A stretch of 22,923 bases of DNA from Eubacterium sp. (GTDB lineage Bacteria > Bacillota > Clostridia > Lachnospirales > Lachnospiraceae). This document shows positions 1 through 7,166 of this stretch, piece by piece. Location: the NCBI GenBank assembly GCA_017445525.1, contig JAFSTZ010000284.1, positions 1 to 22,923 on the forward strand, given 5' to 3'. The first letter of the stretch is position 1, and every line of letters begins with the position of its first letter. Made by a program: the position numbers and the translations under genes. Under the pieces are notes generated by a model. It did not search any database and was not told the DNA's origin. It worked only from the letters and a program-made list of their open reading frames with translations.

Positions 1-3
1 CCA

Positions 4-158
4 CTTTCAATCAACTCATGTGGCTCGTCGCTTCAGGAAGTCAGGGCGACTGCCGCGGGCCGATTGGAAGTGACAGAGTCGCTTTCAATCGGCTCATACG
101 CGCTTCTCATCACTTCGCGAGAGCTGCAATCCTTATCAGGTCAGGGCGACTGCCGCGG
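4..158. repeat. GC-rich repeat with two diverged units
   Basis: Two copies of the 19-mer GTCAGGGCGACTGCCGCGG occur at 40-58 and 140-158, exactly 100 bp apart. A second shared block, CTTTCAATCnnCTCAT, occurs at 4-19 and 82-97. An inverted repeat lies between the units: 60-70 can pair with 82-92 (11 bp including one G-U) around an 11-nt loop. No convincing ORF covers the segment. It lies just downstream of the minus-strand Hpt gene, but no U-tract follows the hairpin on that strand, so it is a poor intrinsic terminator. It may be a dispersed extragenic repeat that continues past the left edge of the window; its nature is unknown. Confidence 0.6.
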
Positions 159-168
159 CCACCGCGCC

Positions 169-777
169 TCACAACGCAGCCTTCACCCCCTCTATCATCT
201 CCCCGGCCTCGTCATAATCGAGATCTCCCACCAGCTCACACAACCTCTTTATCTTTGCAGCCATACTCTCATCAAAAACATACTCAGCCAACTCATCCGT
301 ACATGCTTCTGCTGCAGTCAGATCAAAATCTCCGATTGCCGCTTCCAGTCTGTTCAAAACCTCCATGACACTGGTTTTATCATACTCCTTCTCCGGCTCT
401 GATTTCACCTTGGCATATGGCTCCAGATAAGGTTTCAGCGCAGAAAAAGCTGCAAGCACACCCGGAGTGTCCTCCTCGATCTTTGAGACATTGTTATCCG
501 TTCCCAGCTTCTCCAGAGTGTAGAAGTTTTCTGCCAGCTCCATCGCGCCCATCATACGACAGGTCGTCTTCAGAGCATGAACCTCGGTTGTGTAGCTCTT
601 TATATCATTGTTCTTAAGATGACTGCGGATAGCATCACATTTATCATCTATCTTACCGTATACATCTCCCAAAAGCTCTTTGAACAGCATCGGACTTCCG
701 GAGTTCTCGATCCCCTTATCATTGTCGATACTGGGTATATCGATCTCTGATGTGACTTCATCGGTATTCTGCGCCAT
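169..777 (-). CDS. Hpt-domain phosphotransfer protein with C-terminal tail module
   Basis: This 202-aa soluble protein has an Hpt-like helical domain at about residues 30-120. The phosphoacceptor motif is EVHALKTTCRMMGA, with His67 as the likely phosphorylated residue. Hpt proteins shuttle phosphate from the receiver of a hybrid kinase to a final response regulator. Residues about 130-202 form a second acidic helical module that resembles the last 70 residues of the hybrid kinase at 2830-6363, which also follows an Hpt domain. The two proteins therefore share an Hpt-plus-tail arrangement. The gene is divergent from the HD-GYP operon. The ATG is preceded by GTGAGG on the minus strand. There is no signal peptide or membrane segment. 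The Hpt assignment is good; the partner is inferred from location only. Confidence 0.8.
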   Translation of the reverse strand: MAQNTDEVTSEIDIPSIDNDKGIENSGSPMLFKELLGDVYGKIDDKCDAIRSHLKNNDIKSYTTEVHALKTTCRMMGAMELAENFYTLEKLGTDNNVSKIEEDTPGVLAAFSALKPYLEPYAKVKSEPEKEYDKTSVMEVLNRLEAAIGDFDLTAAEACTDELAEYVFDESMAAKIKRLCELVGDLDYDEAGEMIEGVKAAL

Positions 778-830
778 AGCAACCTCACATTCATTGTTTT
801 TCTCTCTGTTTACGTAGTGTCAACATCTCA

Positions 831-859
831 AGTATACCATACGAAGTAGGCATAAACAA
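831..859 (-). promoter_or_regulatory. Predicted sigma-A promoter for the Hpt gene
   Basis: Read on the minus strand, TTGTTT (854-859) and TATACT (831-836) are separated by 17 nt, and TGG immediately precedes the -10, giving an extended -10. The predicted start is near 824, about 47 nt before the Hpt ATG. It is back to back with the plus-strand promoter at 871. Confidence 0.55.
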
Positions 860-870
860 GCATTTTTTTA

Positions 871-899
871 TTGACAATAAGACGTATTTACGATAAGAT
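871..899 (+). promoter_or_regulatory. Predicted sigma-A promoter for the HD-GYP/kinase operon
   Basis: A perfect -35 TTGACA (871-876) and the -10 TAAGAT (894-899) are separated by 17 nt, with a T-rich tract just upstream. The predicted start near 906 gives a leader of about 114 nt before the ATG at 1020. The leader contains a small hairpin, TTGCG/CGCAA at 938-952. The two divergent promoters are only 11 nt apart (-35 to -35), so a regulator bound here could affect both. Confidence 0.65.
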
Positions 900-1019
900 A
901 TTTATGCATGGAAAATTGCGTTGGAGGATGTTTTGTATTGCGATTTTCGCAAGTGGGAACGCTTTGATAGATGTTTATAATTATGATGCGGTTTTCACTA
1001 TATATAGGGAGGATGACAT

Positions 1020-2066
1020 ATGCAGCCGCGGATCGTAGTAGTTGATGATGACTCTATAGTACTGAAAAGAGCGTGGAATATCCTGACAGAAGCGGATATG
1101 AAGGCTGTTGTCCTAAAGAGCGGAGCTCAGCTTTTGGATTATATCAGCGAGAACGAGGCTCCGGATCTGATACTGCTTGATATCCGCATGCCGGATATGG
1201 ACGGCTTTGAGGTTCTGCAGCAACTTCGTAGCAGAGAGGAGAAGGGTAGTGAGATACCGGTTATATTTCTCACGGCTAACGAGGGTGAGGCCGACGAGGC
1301 CAAGGGACTTTCATGCGGAGCGATGGACTACATCAGGAAGCCGCTTGTTGCAAACATCCTGGTGCTTCGCGTCAGACGGGCAGTAGAGCTTGTGCGCCTG
1401 CAGAGACATCTCGCTGATGAGGTTGAGAAAAAGACCGTGGAGTACGAGGAGTTATTTATCCAGGTCGTAGAGTCACTGGCAGCGGCGATCGATGCCAAGG
1501 ATGCATATACAAACGGTCACTCTCTGCGTGTTGCGGAGTACTCCAGGGAGATAGCAAAAAGATTCGGATATGACGCGCAAAAGCAGGACGCCGTATTTAT
1601 GATGGGACTTCTTCACGATGTCGGAAAGATCGGCGTACCTGATGAAGTGATAAATAAACCCGCCAGACTCACGGATGAGGAGTTTGCGATAATCAAGACA
1701 CATCCCACCATGGGAGCGAAGATCCTATCGAGCATCAAAAAGATGCCACGGCTTGCCGATGGTGCGAGATGGCATCATGAGAGATATGATGGGAGAGGAT
1801 ATCCGGATGGTCTCGCAGGTGAGCAGATACCGGAGGAAGCTCGGATGATTGCTGTGGCTGATGCGTATGATGCCATGACGAGTAACCGCAGTTACAGGAG
1901 GTTTTTGTCGCAGGAGATTGTCCGCGAAGAGATCGAGAATGGCAAGGGAACTCAGTTTGATCCGCAGTTTGCGCAGATCATGATAGAGATGATAGATGAA
2001 GATAAGGATTACAGGATGCGAGACAGTATACCTGAGGATGATAACGACAGTAAGCAGGAGGCTTAA
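1020..2066 (+). CDS. Receiver/HD-GYP response regulator (c-di-GMP phosphodiesterase)
   Basis: This 348-aa response regulator has an N-terminal receiver (about 3-125). Its acidic pocket is D9-D11, the phosphoacceptor is Asp54 (LLDIRMPDMDG), and the conserved Thr and Lys are in FLTAN and IRKPL. A helical linker follows, then an HD-GYP domain (about 145-325) with the metal-binding pair HD199-200 (LLHDVGKIG) and the signature HHERYDGRGYP (His252, His253, GYP 260-262). Domains of this type hydrolyse cyclic di-GMP, and all signature residues are present, so activity is likely. The ATG follows a strong AGGGAGG site. It is first in the three-gene operon, 5 nt before the next gene. The inferred role is the output of the phosphorelay. 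RpfG-like by architecture; the exact orthologue is unknown. Confidence 0.92.
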   Translation: MQPRIVVVDDDSIVLKRAWNILTEADMKAVVLKSGAQLLDYISENEAPDLILLDIRMPDMDGFEVLQQLRSREEKGSEIPVIFLTANEGEADEAKGLSCGAMDYIRKPLVANILVLRVRRAVELVRLQRHLADEVEKKTVEYEELFIQVVESLAAAIDAKDAYTNGHSLRVAEYSREIAKRFGYDAQKQDAVFMMGLLHDVGKIGVPDEVINKPARLTDEEFAIIKTHPTMGAKILSSIKKMPRLADGARWHHERYDGRGYPDGLAGEQIPEEARMIAVADAYDAMTSNRSYRRFLSQEIVREEIENGKGTQFDPQFAQIMIEMIDEDKDYRMRDSIPEDDNDSKQEA

Positions 2067-2071
2067 GACAG

Positions 2072-2854
2072 ATGGATCATGATTACAAGCTGCTTGTAGT
2101 GAGCAATGAACAATCATTTATCACGGATTCGATCATAGCGGCCATAGATGAGTCGGGTGTGAACTGCATCTGTGTAGATTCCGAGATCAAAGAGATCGAG
2201 GCCAAGAAAGATGAAGCCGACATGGTTTTTTTATATGTAAATGAAGCGTTGGCTGACAATACACAGGCGCTTGTATTCATCAAGGATGTATGCGTGGATG
2301 ATGTGAAGACTCTTTTTCTGGCCGGATACAGTGAGGATCTTGAGAAGGCATATCGTGTTATCCCGAGGGATATAGTAAAAGAAGCATTTATAAGACCGTT
2401 TGAAAACAAGAATATAGTAAAGGTAATTTCAAATGAAGCTGAGGAAGCCAGAAAGCGACGCGGCGCCAAAAGGATACTTGTAGTTGATGACGACATAACA
2501 TTTTTAAAAATGGTCAAGAAATGGCTGATGGAAAAGTACCAGGTGACCATAGTGAAGTCGGGTATGCAGGCGATCAAGTACATCACGGGGCATCGGCCGG
2601 ATCTGATACTGATGGATTATGATATGCCGATCACGGACGGTACCAAGGTCCTCGAGATGCTGAGGAGCGAGTCGGACTCTGCGGAGATCCCGGTTATATT
2701 TCTCACGGGAAAAGCGGACAAGGAAACTGTGATGAAGGTGATGAGTCTGAAACCCCAGGGCTATCTTTTAAAAAGCATGAGGCAGATGGATATCGTTTCG
2801 GCGATCGATCATTATTTTGAGACGGAAAAATGGCAAAATATAATTCCTTTTTAA
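2072..2854 (+). CDS. Two-receiver protein with degenerate N-terminal receiver
   Basis: This 260-aa cytoplasmic protein has two receiver-like halves. Residues about 5-122 have the receiver fold pattern, starting YKLLVVSNEQSF, but lack the acidic pair and an evident phosphoacceptor Asp, so this half is a pseudo-receiver. Residues about 131-255 form a canonical receiver: VVDDD at the start, Asp182 in LILMDYDMPITDG, and Thr in VIFLTGKA. The usual Lys appears in GYLLKS. There is no DNA-binding or enzymatic output domain, so it is probably a phosphate shuttle, a sink or an adaptor. The gene starts 5 nt after the HD-GYP gene and overlaps the kinase gene by 25 nt. Its true receiver is similar at DNA level to that of the preceding gene. 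Confidence 0.85.
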   Translation: MDHDYKLLVVSNEQSFITDSIIAAIDESGVNCICVDSEIKEIEAKKDEADMVFLYVNEALADNTQALVFIKDVCVDDVKTLFLAGYSEDLEKAYRVIPRDIVKEAFIRPFENKNIVKVISNEAEEARKRRGAKRILVVDDDITFLKMVKKWLMEKYQVTIVKSGMQAIKYITGHRPDLILMDYDMPITDGTKVLEMLRSESDSAEIPVIFLTGKADKETVMKVMSLKPQGYLLKSMRQMDIVSAIDHYFETEKWQNIIPF

Positions 2855-5800
2855 TACAGTCCATAAAAAAAACACGCAGAACAGTCGCAGGCTTTCTTCT
2901 GTTGTGTTTTTTTTGTGCCTTTTTCTGGGCTCCGGCATCCTTTCACATCAGTGAGGCAGCGGGGGCGGAGGCTTCGGGCGAGGATGAAAACATCGTCAGG
3001 GTCGGTTACTTTGAAAACGAGATCTTCCAGAAAGGTGCAAAGGAGGGAGCTGTCAGAAACGGCTATGCCTATGACTACTATGGCAAGATATCCGAGTATA
3101 CCGGTTGGAAATACGAGTATGTTTACGGGAGCTTCGCAGATACATACCAGATGTTGCTTGATGGTGAGGTGGATCTGCTCGCCGGCCTCGCCAAAACAGA
3201 GGAACGCGAGGGCATCATCGGCTATCCCGAGCTGCCCATGGGCAACGAAACTTACAATATGGTCAAGCACGCGTCTGATGACTCTGTCACCACATCATAT
3301 AAGACGCTTGGAGGCAAAAGGATAGGAGTGCTCGACAGTGCGATGGTAGGCGTCGTAAATCGTTTTCTCGAGGAAAACTCCATCACTGCCGAGGTTGTAA
3401 AGTATCCTGATTATGAAAGTATGTTTCAGGAGTTTGATGATAAAAAGGTAGATGTTATGGTGGGCGAGAGCGATGGTACCCAGGACAGGCCTGATGCCGA
3501 GCTTCTCTATGCATTCGGAACATCTGACTACTATCTGTGTGTGAACATAAAGAGACCTGATCTTCTGGAAGAGCTGAATCAGGCTCAGACTGAGCTTATG
3601 ACGGAGGAGCCAAACTATATCAATTCACTCCGTATCAAGTATTTTTCGGAGAGTATCACCAGTCGTTCCCTGACAGGAACCGAGAAGGATTGGCTTGAAA
3701 GCAACGATGTGCTTCGAGTAGGATATCTCAGGCATTATCTTCCGTACTGTGACGAGGGTTCGGACGGACAGGTTACGGGACTGGTCAGGGAGCTTGTTCC
3801 CGGGATCATAAAGTCTCTTGATATAGGAAAAAAAGATATATCATACATCTGTTATGAAAACTATGATGACATGATCGCCGATGTTCATGCCGGTGAGGTA
3901 GATGTGGTTTTCCCGGTAGGCGGAGGACGGTATTTTTCCGAGGAGAGCGGCATCTATCAGTCCAACACTGTAGTATCTTCAACCACGGAGCTCATCTACA
4001 AAGGCGATTATGACGAGCAGAAGCTCACCAGTTTTGCGGTGAACAAGAACAACCGTATGCAGTATTATTATGTAAAAAAATATTTTGAAAACGCGAAGTT
4101 TACATATTTTTCTTCTATAGATAAATGTCTTGAAGCTGTGATGGACGGAACCGTACAGAGTACGACATTGAACGGAGTAAGAGCAAACGATATTCTGAAA
4201 AACAGAAAGTATCGCGAGCTGTCTATGAAGCAGCTCAGTATAAATGATGACCGTTGCTTCGGCGTGAGGATAGGTGAAGAAGGTCTTCTGAAACTTCTCA
4301 ACCGGGGGATAAATCTCGTAGGAGCCGATCAGATACAGAGTATGGCATACCGATATGTTGACGGTTTGTATGATTATACTTTTTGGGATCTTGTGATAGA
4401 GAATATCTGGATAGTCACTCTGATAGTAGTTGCGATCGCAGCTCTTGTCATCGTGCTGTCTGTCAGAGGGCTTGCGGCCTCCAGAAAAAGGATGGAGGAA
4501 AAAGAAGCTGCGGAGCGCGAGCTCAGAGAAAAAAATACAGAGCTTGCTCTTGCTGTGCAAGAGGCGCAGACTGCCAACCGTGCAAAGACTTATTTTCTCT
4601 CGGCGATGTCACATGATATACGTACGCCGATGAACTCGATCCTCAGTATGAATGAGATGGTCTTGAGGGAGTGCGAGGATGAGAATATACTTGTTTATGC
4701 CAATCATATACGTTCGTCAGGCAACACTCTTTTGGGATTGATCAGTGATATACTTGATTTCTCCAAGATGGAGGCGGGGAAGTTTGACATCATCCCGGTG
4801 GATTATGAGATGTCCTCTGTGCTCAACGACCTCGTGAACATGGCGCAGACCAGAGCGGAAGAAAAGGGACTTGAGCTCGAACTGCATATAGACAGCGGTA
4901 TACCGAACTATCTTCGCGGAGATGAGACGAGAGTTAAGCAGGCTGTCACCAATCTTTTGACCAATGCTGTAAAGTATACCAAGCAGGGTATGATCAAGCT
5001 CATTGTCGGCTTTGAGAAGTTGGATGATGAGGAAGATATGATCCTCTTAAATGTGTGTGTAAAGGATACCGGAGTGGGTATCCAGAAAAAAGATATCGAG
5101 ACGATGTTTGATGCATTTGAGAGAGCAGATGATGATTATAATCGCAATATAGAAGGAACCGGTCTGGGACTCACTATCACACAACGCCTCCTGAGTCTGA
5201 TGGGGAGCAAGCTGTATGTGGACAGTGAATTTGGCAAAGGGTCGGAGTTCAGCTTCAGCGTAAAGCAGCAGGTCAACGGATGGGAAGAGGTCGGTGATTA
5301 CGAGACTGCATTTCTGCGCTCTATGGCGGAGAGGAAGCGTTATCACGAGAAGTTTACCGCTCCTGACGGATACATCCTGGTCGTTGATGACGTCCCGGCC
5401 AATCTCGTTGTGTTCAACAATCTTCTGAAGCGTACAAAGCTGAACATAGATACTGCAAACAGCGCAGATGAGGGGATACTCTATGCAACCAGAAACAAGT
5501 ACGATATCATCATCTTTGATCATATGATGCCCTACAAGGATGGCATCGAGGCACTGCAGGAGCTTCGTGCCATCGAGGACAATCCCAATCGTGATACGCC
5601 GATCATCTGCCTTACTGCCAATGCTATCACCGGCATGCGTGACACCTATATAGAGGCAGGCTTTGATGATTATCTGACCAAGCCGATAGATCCGGAGAGC
5701 CTGGAGGATGCCATCATCAGATATCTGCCCGATGAGAAGGTTTTCCCGGCTGAGGATAGACCCGATGAGGAAGAGGAAGAGAGCTTGCCGGCATTTTTAT

Positions 5801-6363
5801 ATGAAATCCCCGAACTCGATGTGAGTGCGGGACTCGATCACTGCGGATACACGGAAGCCTATCTGGATGCCGTGCGTGCCTATGTGGAGACTATCGGGAT
5901 GAATACCGAAGAGATAGAGAGATACCGTGCTGACGACGATCTGGCAAACCTGACAGTGCGTGTTCACGGCATGAAAAGCACGGCGCGCGTCATCGGTGCT
6001 CTGGGACTGAGTGCTTTTGCTGAGAGACTCGAGGATGCGGGAAGAAGTGGTGATGCCGATACCATGGAGGCAGAGATCGACCGATTTGTAGAGGAGTATG
6101 TGACTCTCGGTGAAAAGCTGATGCTGATAGTGAACCTGCAGCAGGTAGATGATGCAGAGCTTCCCGAGATGAGTGCGGAAGACCTGGAGCAGATTTATAC
6201 GCTTCTTAAGAAACATCTGGAGAATGCTGATTATGATGAGATAGATACTCTGGGCGAGAAGCTGTCCGGGCACCGGGTTCCCGATGATGAGAAGGAACGT
6301 GTTTCTCAGATCGTGGAGGCGATATCTACCCTTGAATATGACGACATCGAGGGGCTGCTATGA
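2830..6363 (+). CDS. Membrane hybrid sensor kinase: two SBP-like sensors, HisKA, HATPase, receiver, Hpt
   Basis: This 1177-aa protein starts with KKTRR and a hydrophobic stretch (18-36), a signal peptide or anchor. Two tandem periplasmic-binding-protein (SBP_bac_3-like) domains follow, about 54-275 and 290-515, then a membrane helix at about 526-546 and a coiled-coil linker. The kinase core has His595 (SAMSHDIRTPMNS), the N box around Asn708-Asn712, DTGVGI at 746-751 and GTGLGL at 776-781. A receiver (848-970) has Asp897 in IFDHMMP. An Hpt domain has His1046 in VRVHGMKSTARV. The last 70 residues form a tail like that of the Hpt protein at 169-777. It probably senses small solutes such as amino acids outside the membrane and sends phosphate through His595, Asp897 and His1046 to the regulators upstream. 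The ATG overlaps the previous gene by 25 nt and its ribosome site is weak, which suggests translational coupling. Confidence 0.92.
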   Translation: MAKYNSFLIQSIKKTRRTVAGFLLLCFFCAFFWAPASFHISEAAGAEASGEDENIVRVGYFENEIFQKGAKEGAVRNGYAYDYYGKISEYTGWKYEYVYGSFADTYQMLLDGEVDLLAGLAKTEEREGIIGYPELPMGNETYNMVKHASDDSVTTSYKTLGGKRIGVLDSAMVGVVNRFLEENSITAEVVKYPDYESMFQEFDDKKVDVMVGESDGTQDRPDAELLYAFGTSDYYLCVNIKRPDLLEELNQAQTELMTEEPNYINSLRIKYFSESITSRSLTGTEKDWLESNDVLRVGYLRHYLPYCDEGSDGQVTGLVRELVPGIIKSLDIGKKDISYICYENYDDMIADVHAGEVDVVFPVGGGRYFSEESGIYQSNTVVSSTTELIYKGDYDEQKLTSFAVNKNNRMQYYYVKKYFENAKFTYFSSIDKCLEAVMDGTVQSTTLNGVRANDILKNRKYRELSMKQLSINDDRCFGVRIGEEGLLKLLNRGINLVGADQIQSMAYRYVDGLYDYTFWDLVIENIWIVTLIVVAIAALVIVLSVRGLAASRKRMEEKEAAERELREKNTELALAVQEAQTANRAKTYFLSAMSHDIRTPMNSILSMNEMVLRECEDENILVYANHIRSSGNTLLGLISDILDFSKMEAGKFDIIPVDYEMSSVLNDLVNMAQTRAEEKGLELELHIDSGIPNYLRGDETRVKQAVTNLLTNAVKYTKQGMIKLIVGFEKLDDEEDMILLNVCVKDTGVGIQKKDIETMFDAFERADDDYNRNIEGTGLGLTITQRLLSLMGSKLYVDSEFGKGSEFSFSVKQQVNGWEEVGDYETAFLRSMAERKRYHEKFTAPDGYILVVDDVPANLVVFNNLLKRTKLNIDTANSADEGILYATRNKYDIIIFDHMMPYKDGIEALQELRAIEDNPNRDTPIICLTANAITGMRDTYIEAGFDDYLTKPIDPESLEDAIIRYLPDEKVFPAEDRPDEEEEESLPAFLYEIPELDVSAGLDHCGYTEAYLDAVRAYVETIGMNTEEIERYRADDDLANLTVRVHGMKSTARVIGALGLSAFAERLEDAGRSGDADTMEAEIDRFVEEYVTLGEKLMLIVNLQQVDDAELPEMSAEDLEQIYTLLKKHLENADYDEIDTLGEKLSGHRVPDDEKERVSQIVEAISTLEYDDIEGLL

Positions 6364-6396
6364 AGTATTTTGCTAAAAATAAGACGGAGTAGCCGG

Positions 6397-6452
6397 ATTT
6401 TTTAAAAAAAATCAAAAAAAAGCTTGCATTTCTCTTTTATATGTGTTATGAT
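6397..6452 (+). promoter_or_regulatory. Main promoter of the S10-spc-alpha superoperon
   Basis: TTGCAT (-35, 6424-6429) and TATGAT (-10, 6447-6452) are spaced 17 nt apart. TGT directly before the -10 makes it an extended -10 (TGTTATGAT). Runs of T and A from 6397 to 6420 sit where an UP element would contact the alpha C-terminal domain. Initiation is expected near 6459, about 384 nt before rpsJ. No clear GC-rich terminator separates it from the kinase gene, so some read-through is possible. Confidence 0.8.
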
Positions 6453-6458
6453 GTCGGT

Positions 6459-6842
6459 TGCTGTGACATGATAGCGAAGATCCGGGAGGTTGCCGGCGAG
6501 GCAGTGCAGAGCTTCTTATATAAGGAGACGATGCGCCGGAGGGATATCTACTGTGTGATGTTCCGATACCGTTTGAGTCGGGTTTTTCCGGGGAGCGAAT
6601 GTCTAGAGGTCATAGGTCTGAAGATCAGCAATCACGGACTGAGACCGACAATCATGACGACAAGTCACTGTACAGAAACATAGTTTCCGCCATGAGCGGA
6701 TAAACGTGCGATCCACCGTATTGAGCCCAAGGGGTGAGTGCGGCCTATATTTTTGAGAAGCATATGGACACGCACGAGTGAGTGTACAGTCACCGCTTGT
6801 CGTACTACATCAATATAGTACGAAAAGGAGGGGACTATTTTT
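6459..6842 (+). promoter_or_regulatory. Long structured 5' leader of rpsJ, candidate r-protein autoregulatory RNA
   Basis: The leader of about 384 nt has no convincing gene. Its 3' half can close into a branched domain. The outer helix pairs 6657-6664 with 6796-6803 (8 bp) and 6667-6674 with 6783-6790 (8 bp) across a 2x5 internal loop. Inside are a CCGC/GCGG hairpin at 6687-6699 (alternatively GAAAC/GTTTC at 6675-6687) and a 6-bp helix of 6705-6710 with 6771-6776. A separate perfect 7-bp hairpin, 6801-6807 with 6816-6822, ends next to the rpsJ ribosome site (AAAAGGAGGGG) and shares 6801-6803 with the outer helix, so the two may exclude each other. In E. coli the S10 leader is bound by L4; whether this RNA binds L4 is inference. 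Confidence 0.6.
6531..6683 (+). CDS. Possible 50-aa leader peptide ORF upstream of rpsJ (doubtful)
   Basis: An ATG at 6531 follows AAGGAG with only 3 nt spacing and opens a 50-codon ORF (begins MRRRDIYCVMF, ends TTSHCTET). The stop at 6681-6683 lies just past the 5' strand of the long-range helix of the rpsJ leader (6657-6674). If translated, ribosomes would cover that strand and change the folding. The peptide is Arg-rich at its start and matches nothing recognised. The reading frame also runs upstream through the promoter, so the ORF may be chance. Low confidence. Confidence 0.2.
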   Translation: MRRRDIYCVMFRYRLSRVFPGSECLEVIGLKISNHGLRPTIMTTSHCTET

Positions 6843-7166
6843 ATGGCAAGTAAAAAGAGTCAGAAGATGAGAATCATCTTGAAAGCGTATGATCATCAGA
6901 TCATCGACATGGCAGCGTCAAAGCTGGTTGACACTGTAAACAAGACAGGAGCAAAGGTATCGGGACCGGTTCCCATGCCGACCAAGAAGGAAGTTGTTAC
7001 TATCTTGAGAGCCGTTCACAAGTATAAGGATTCACGTGAGCAGTTCGAGCAGAGGACACACAAGAGACTTATCGATGTGCTCAGTCCTACACAGAAGACA
7101 GTAGATGCTCTTTCAAGGGTTGACCTGCCTGCAGGAGTTGCCATCGACATTCAGATGAAGAAGTGA
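6843..7166 (+). CDS. rpsJ: Ribosomal protein S10 (uS10)
   Basis: This 107-aa protein is collinear with S10: [22 protein letters not shown], then the tip loop [19 protein letters not shown], and the C-terminal PAGVAIDIQ strand. S10 binds in the 30S head. In many bacteria it also bridges NusB and NusG during antitermination and transcription-translation coupling. It has a slight N-terminal extension (MASKKSQK) over the commonest form. The ATG follows AAAAGGAGGGG and a short T-rich spacer. It is the first gene of the superoperon and is followed by an unusual 152-nt gap before rplC. Confidence 0.98.
   Translation: MASKKSQKMRIILKAYDHQIIDMAASKLVDTVNKTGAKVSGPVPMPTKKEVVTILRAVHKYKDSREQFEQRTHKRLIDVLSPTQKTVDALSRVDLPAGVAIDIQMKK

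Noticed and set aside
4..158. CRISPR array at the left edge
   Set aside because: Only two unequal units with different spacings for the two shared blocks; repeat size and spacing do not fit a CRISPR and no cas gene is near.
417..617. 66-codon plus-strand ORF opposite the Hpt gene
   Set aside because: It is an antisense shadow of a well-supported minus-strand gene, with no ribosome site and low-complexity Pro/Ser content.
964..987. Second promoter with TATAAT at 976-981 upstream of the HD-GYP gene
   Set aside because: The -10 is perfect, but no acceptable -35 occurs at 16-18 nt; TTGATA at 964 is only 6 nt away.
6396..6413. T/A palindrome (GATTTTTT...AAAAAATC) as terminator of the kinase operon
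   Set aside because: It has no GC stem and the tracts are better explained as an UP-like element of the following promoter.
6441..6530. Upstream part of an 80-codon ORF before rpsJ
   Set aside because: Its start lies inside the predicted -10 of the superoperon promoter, so it would not be on the transcript; only the internal ATG at 6531 was kept, as a doubtful leader peptide.
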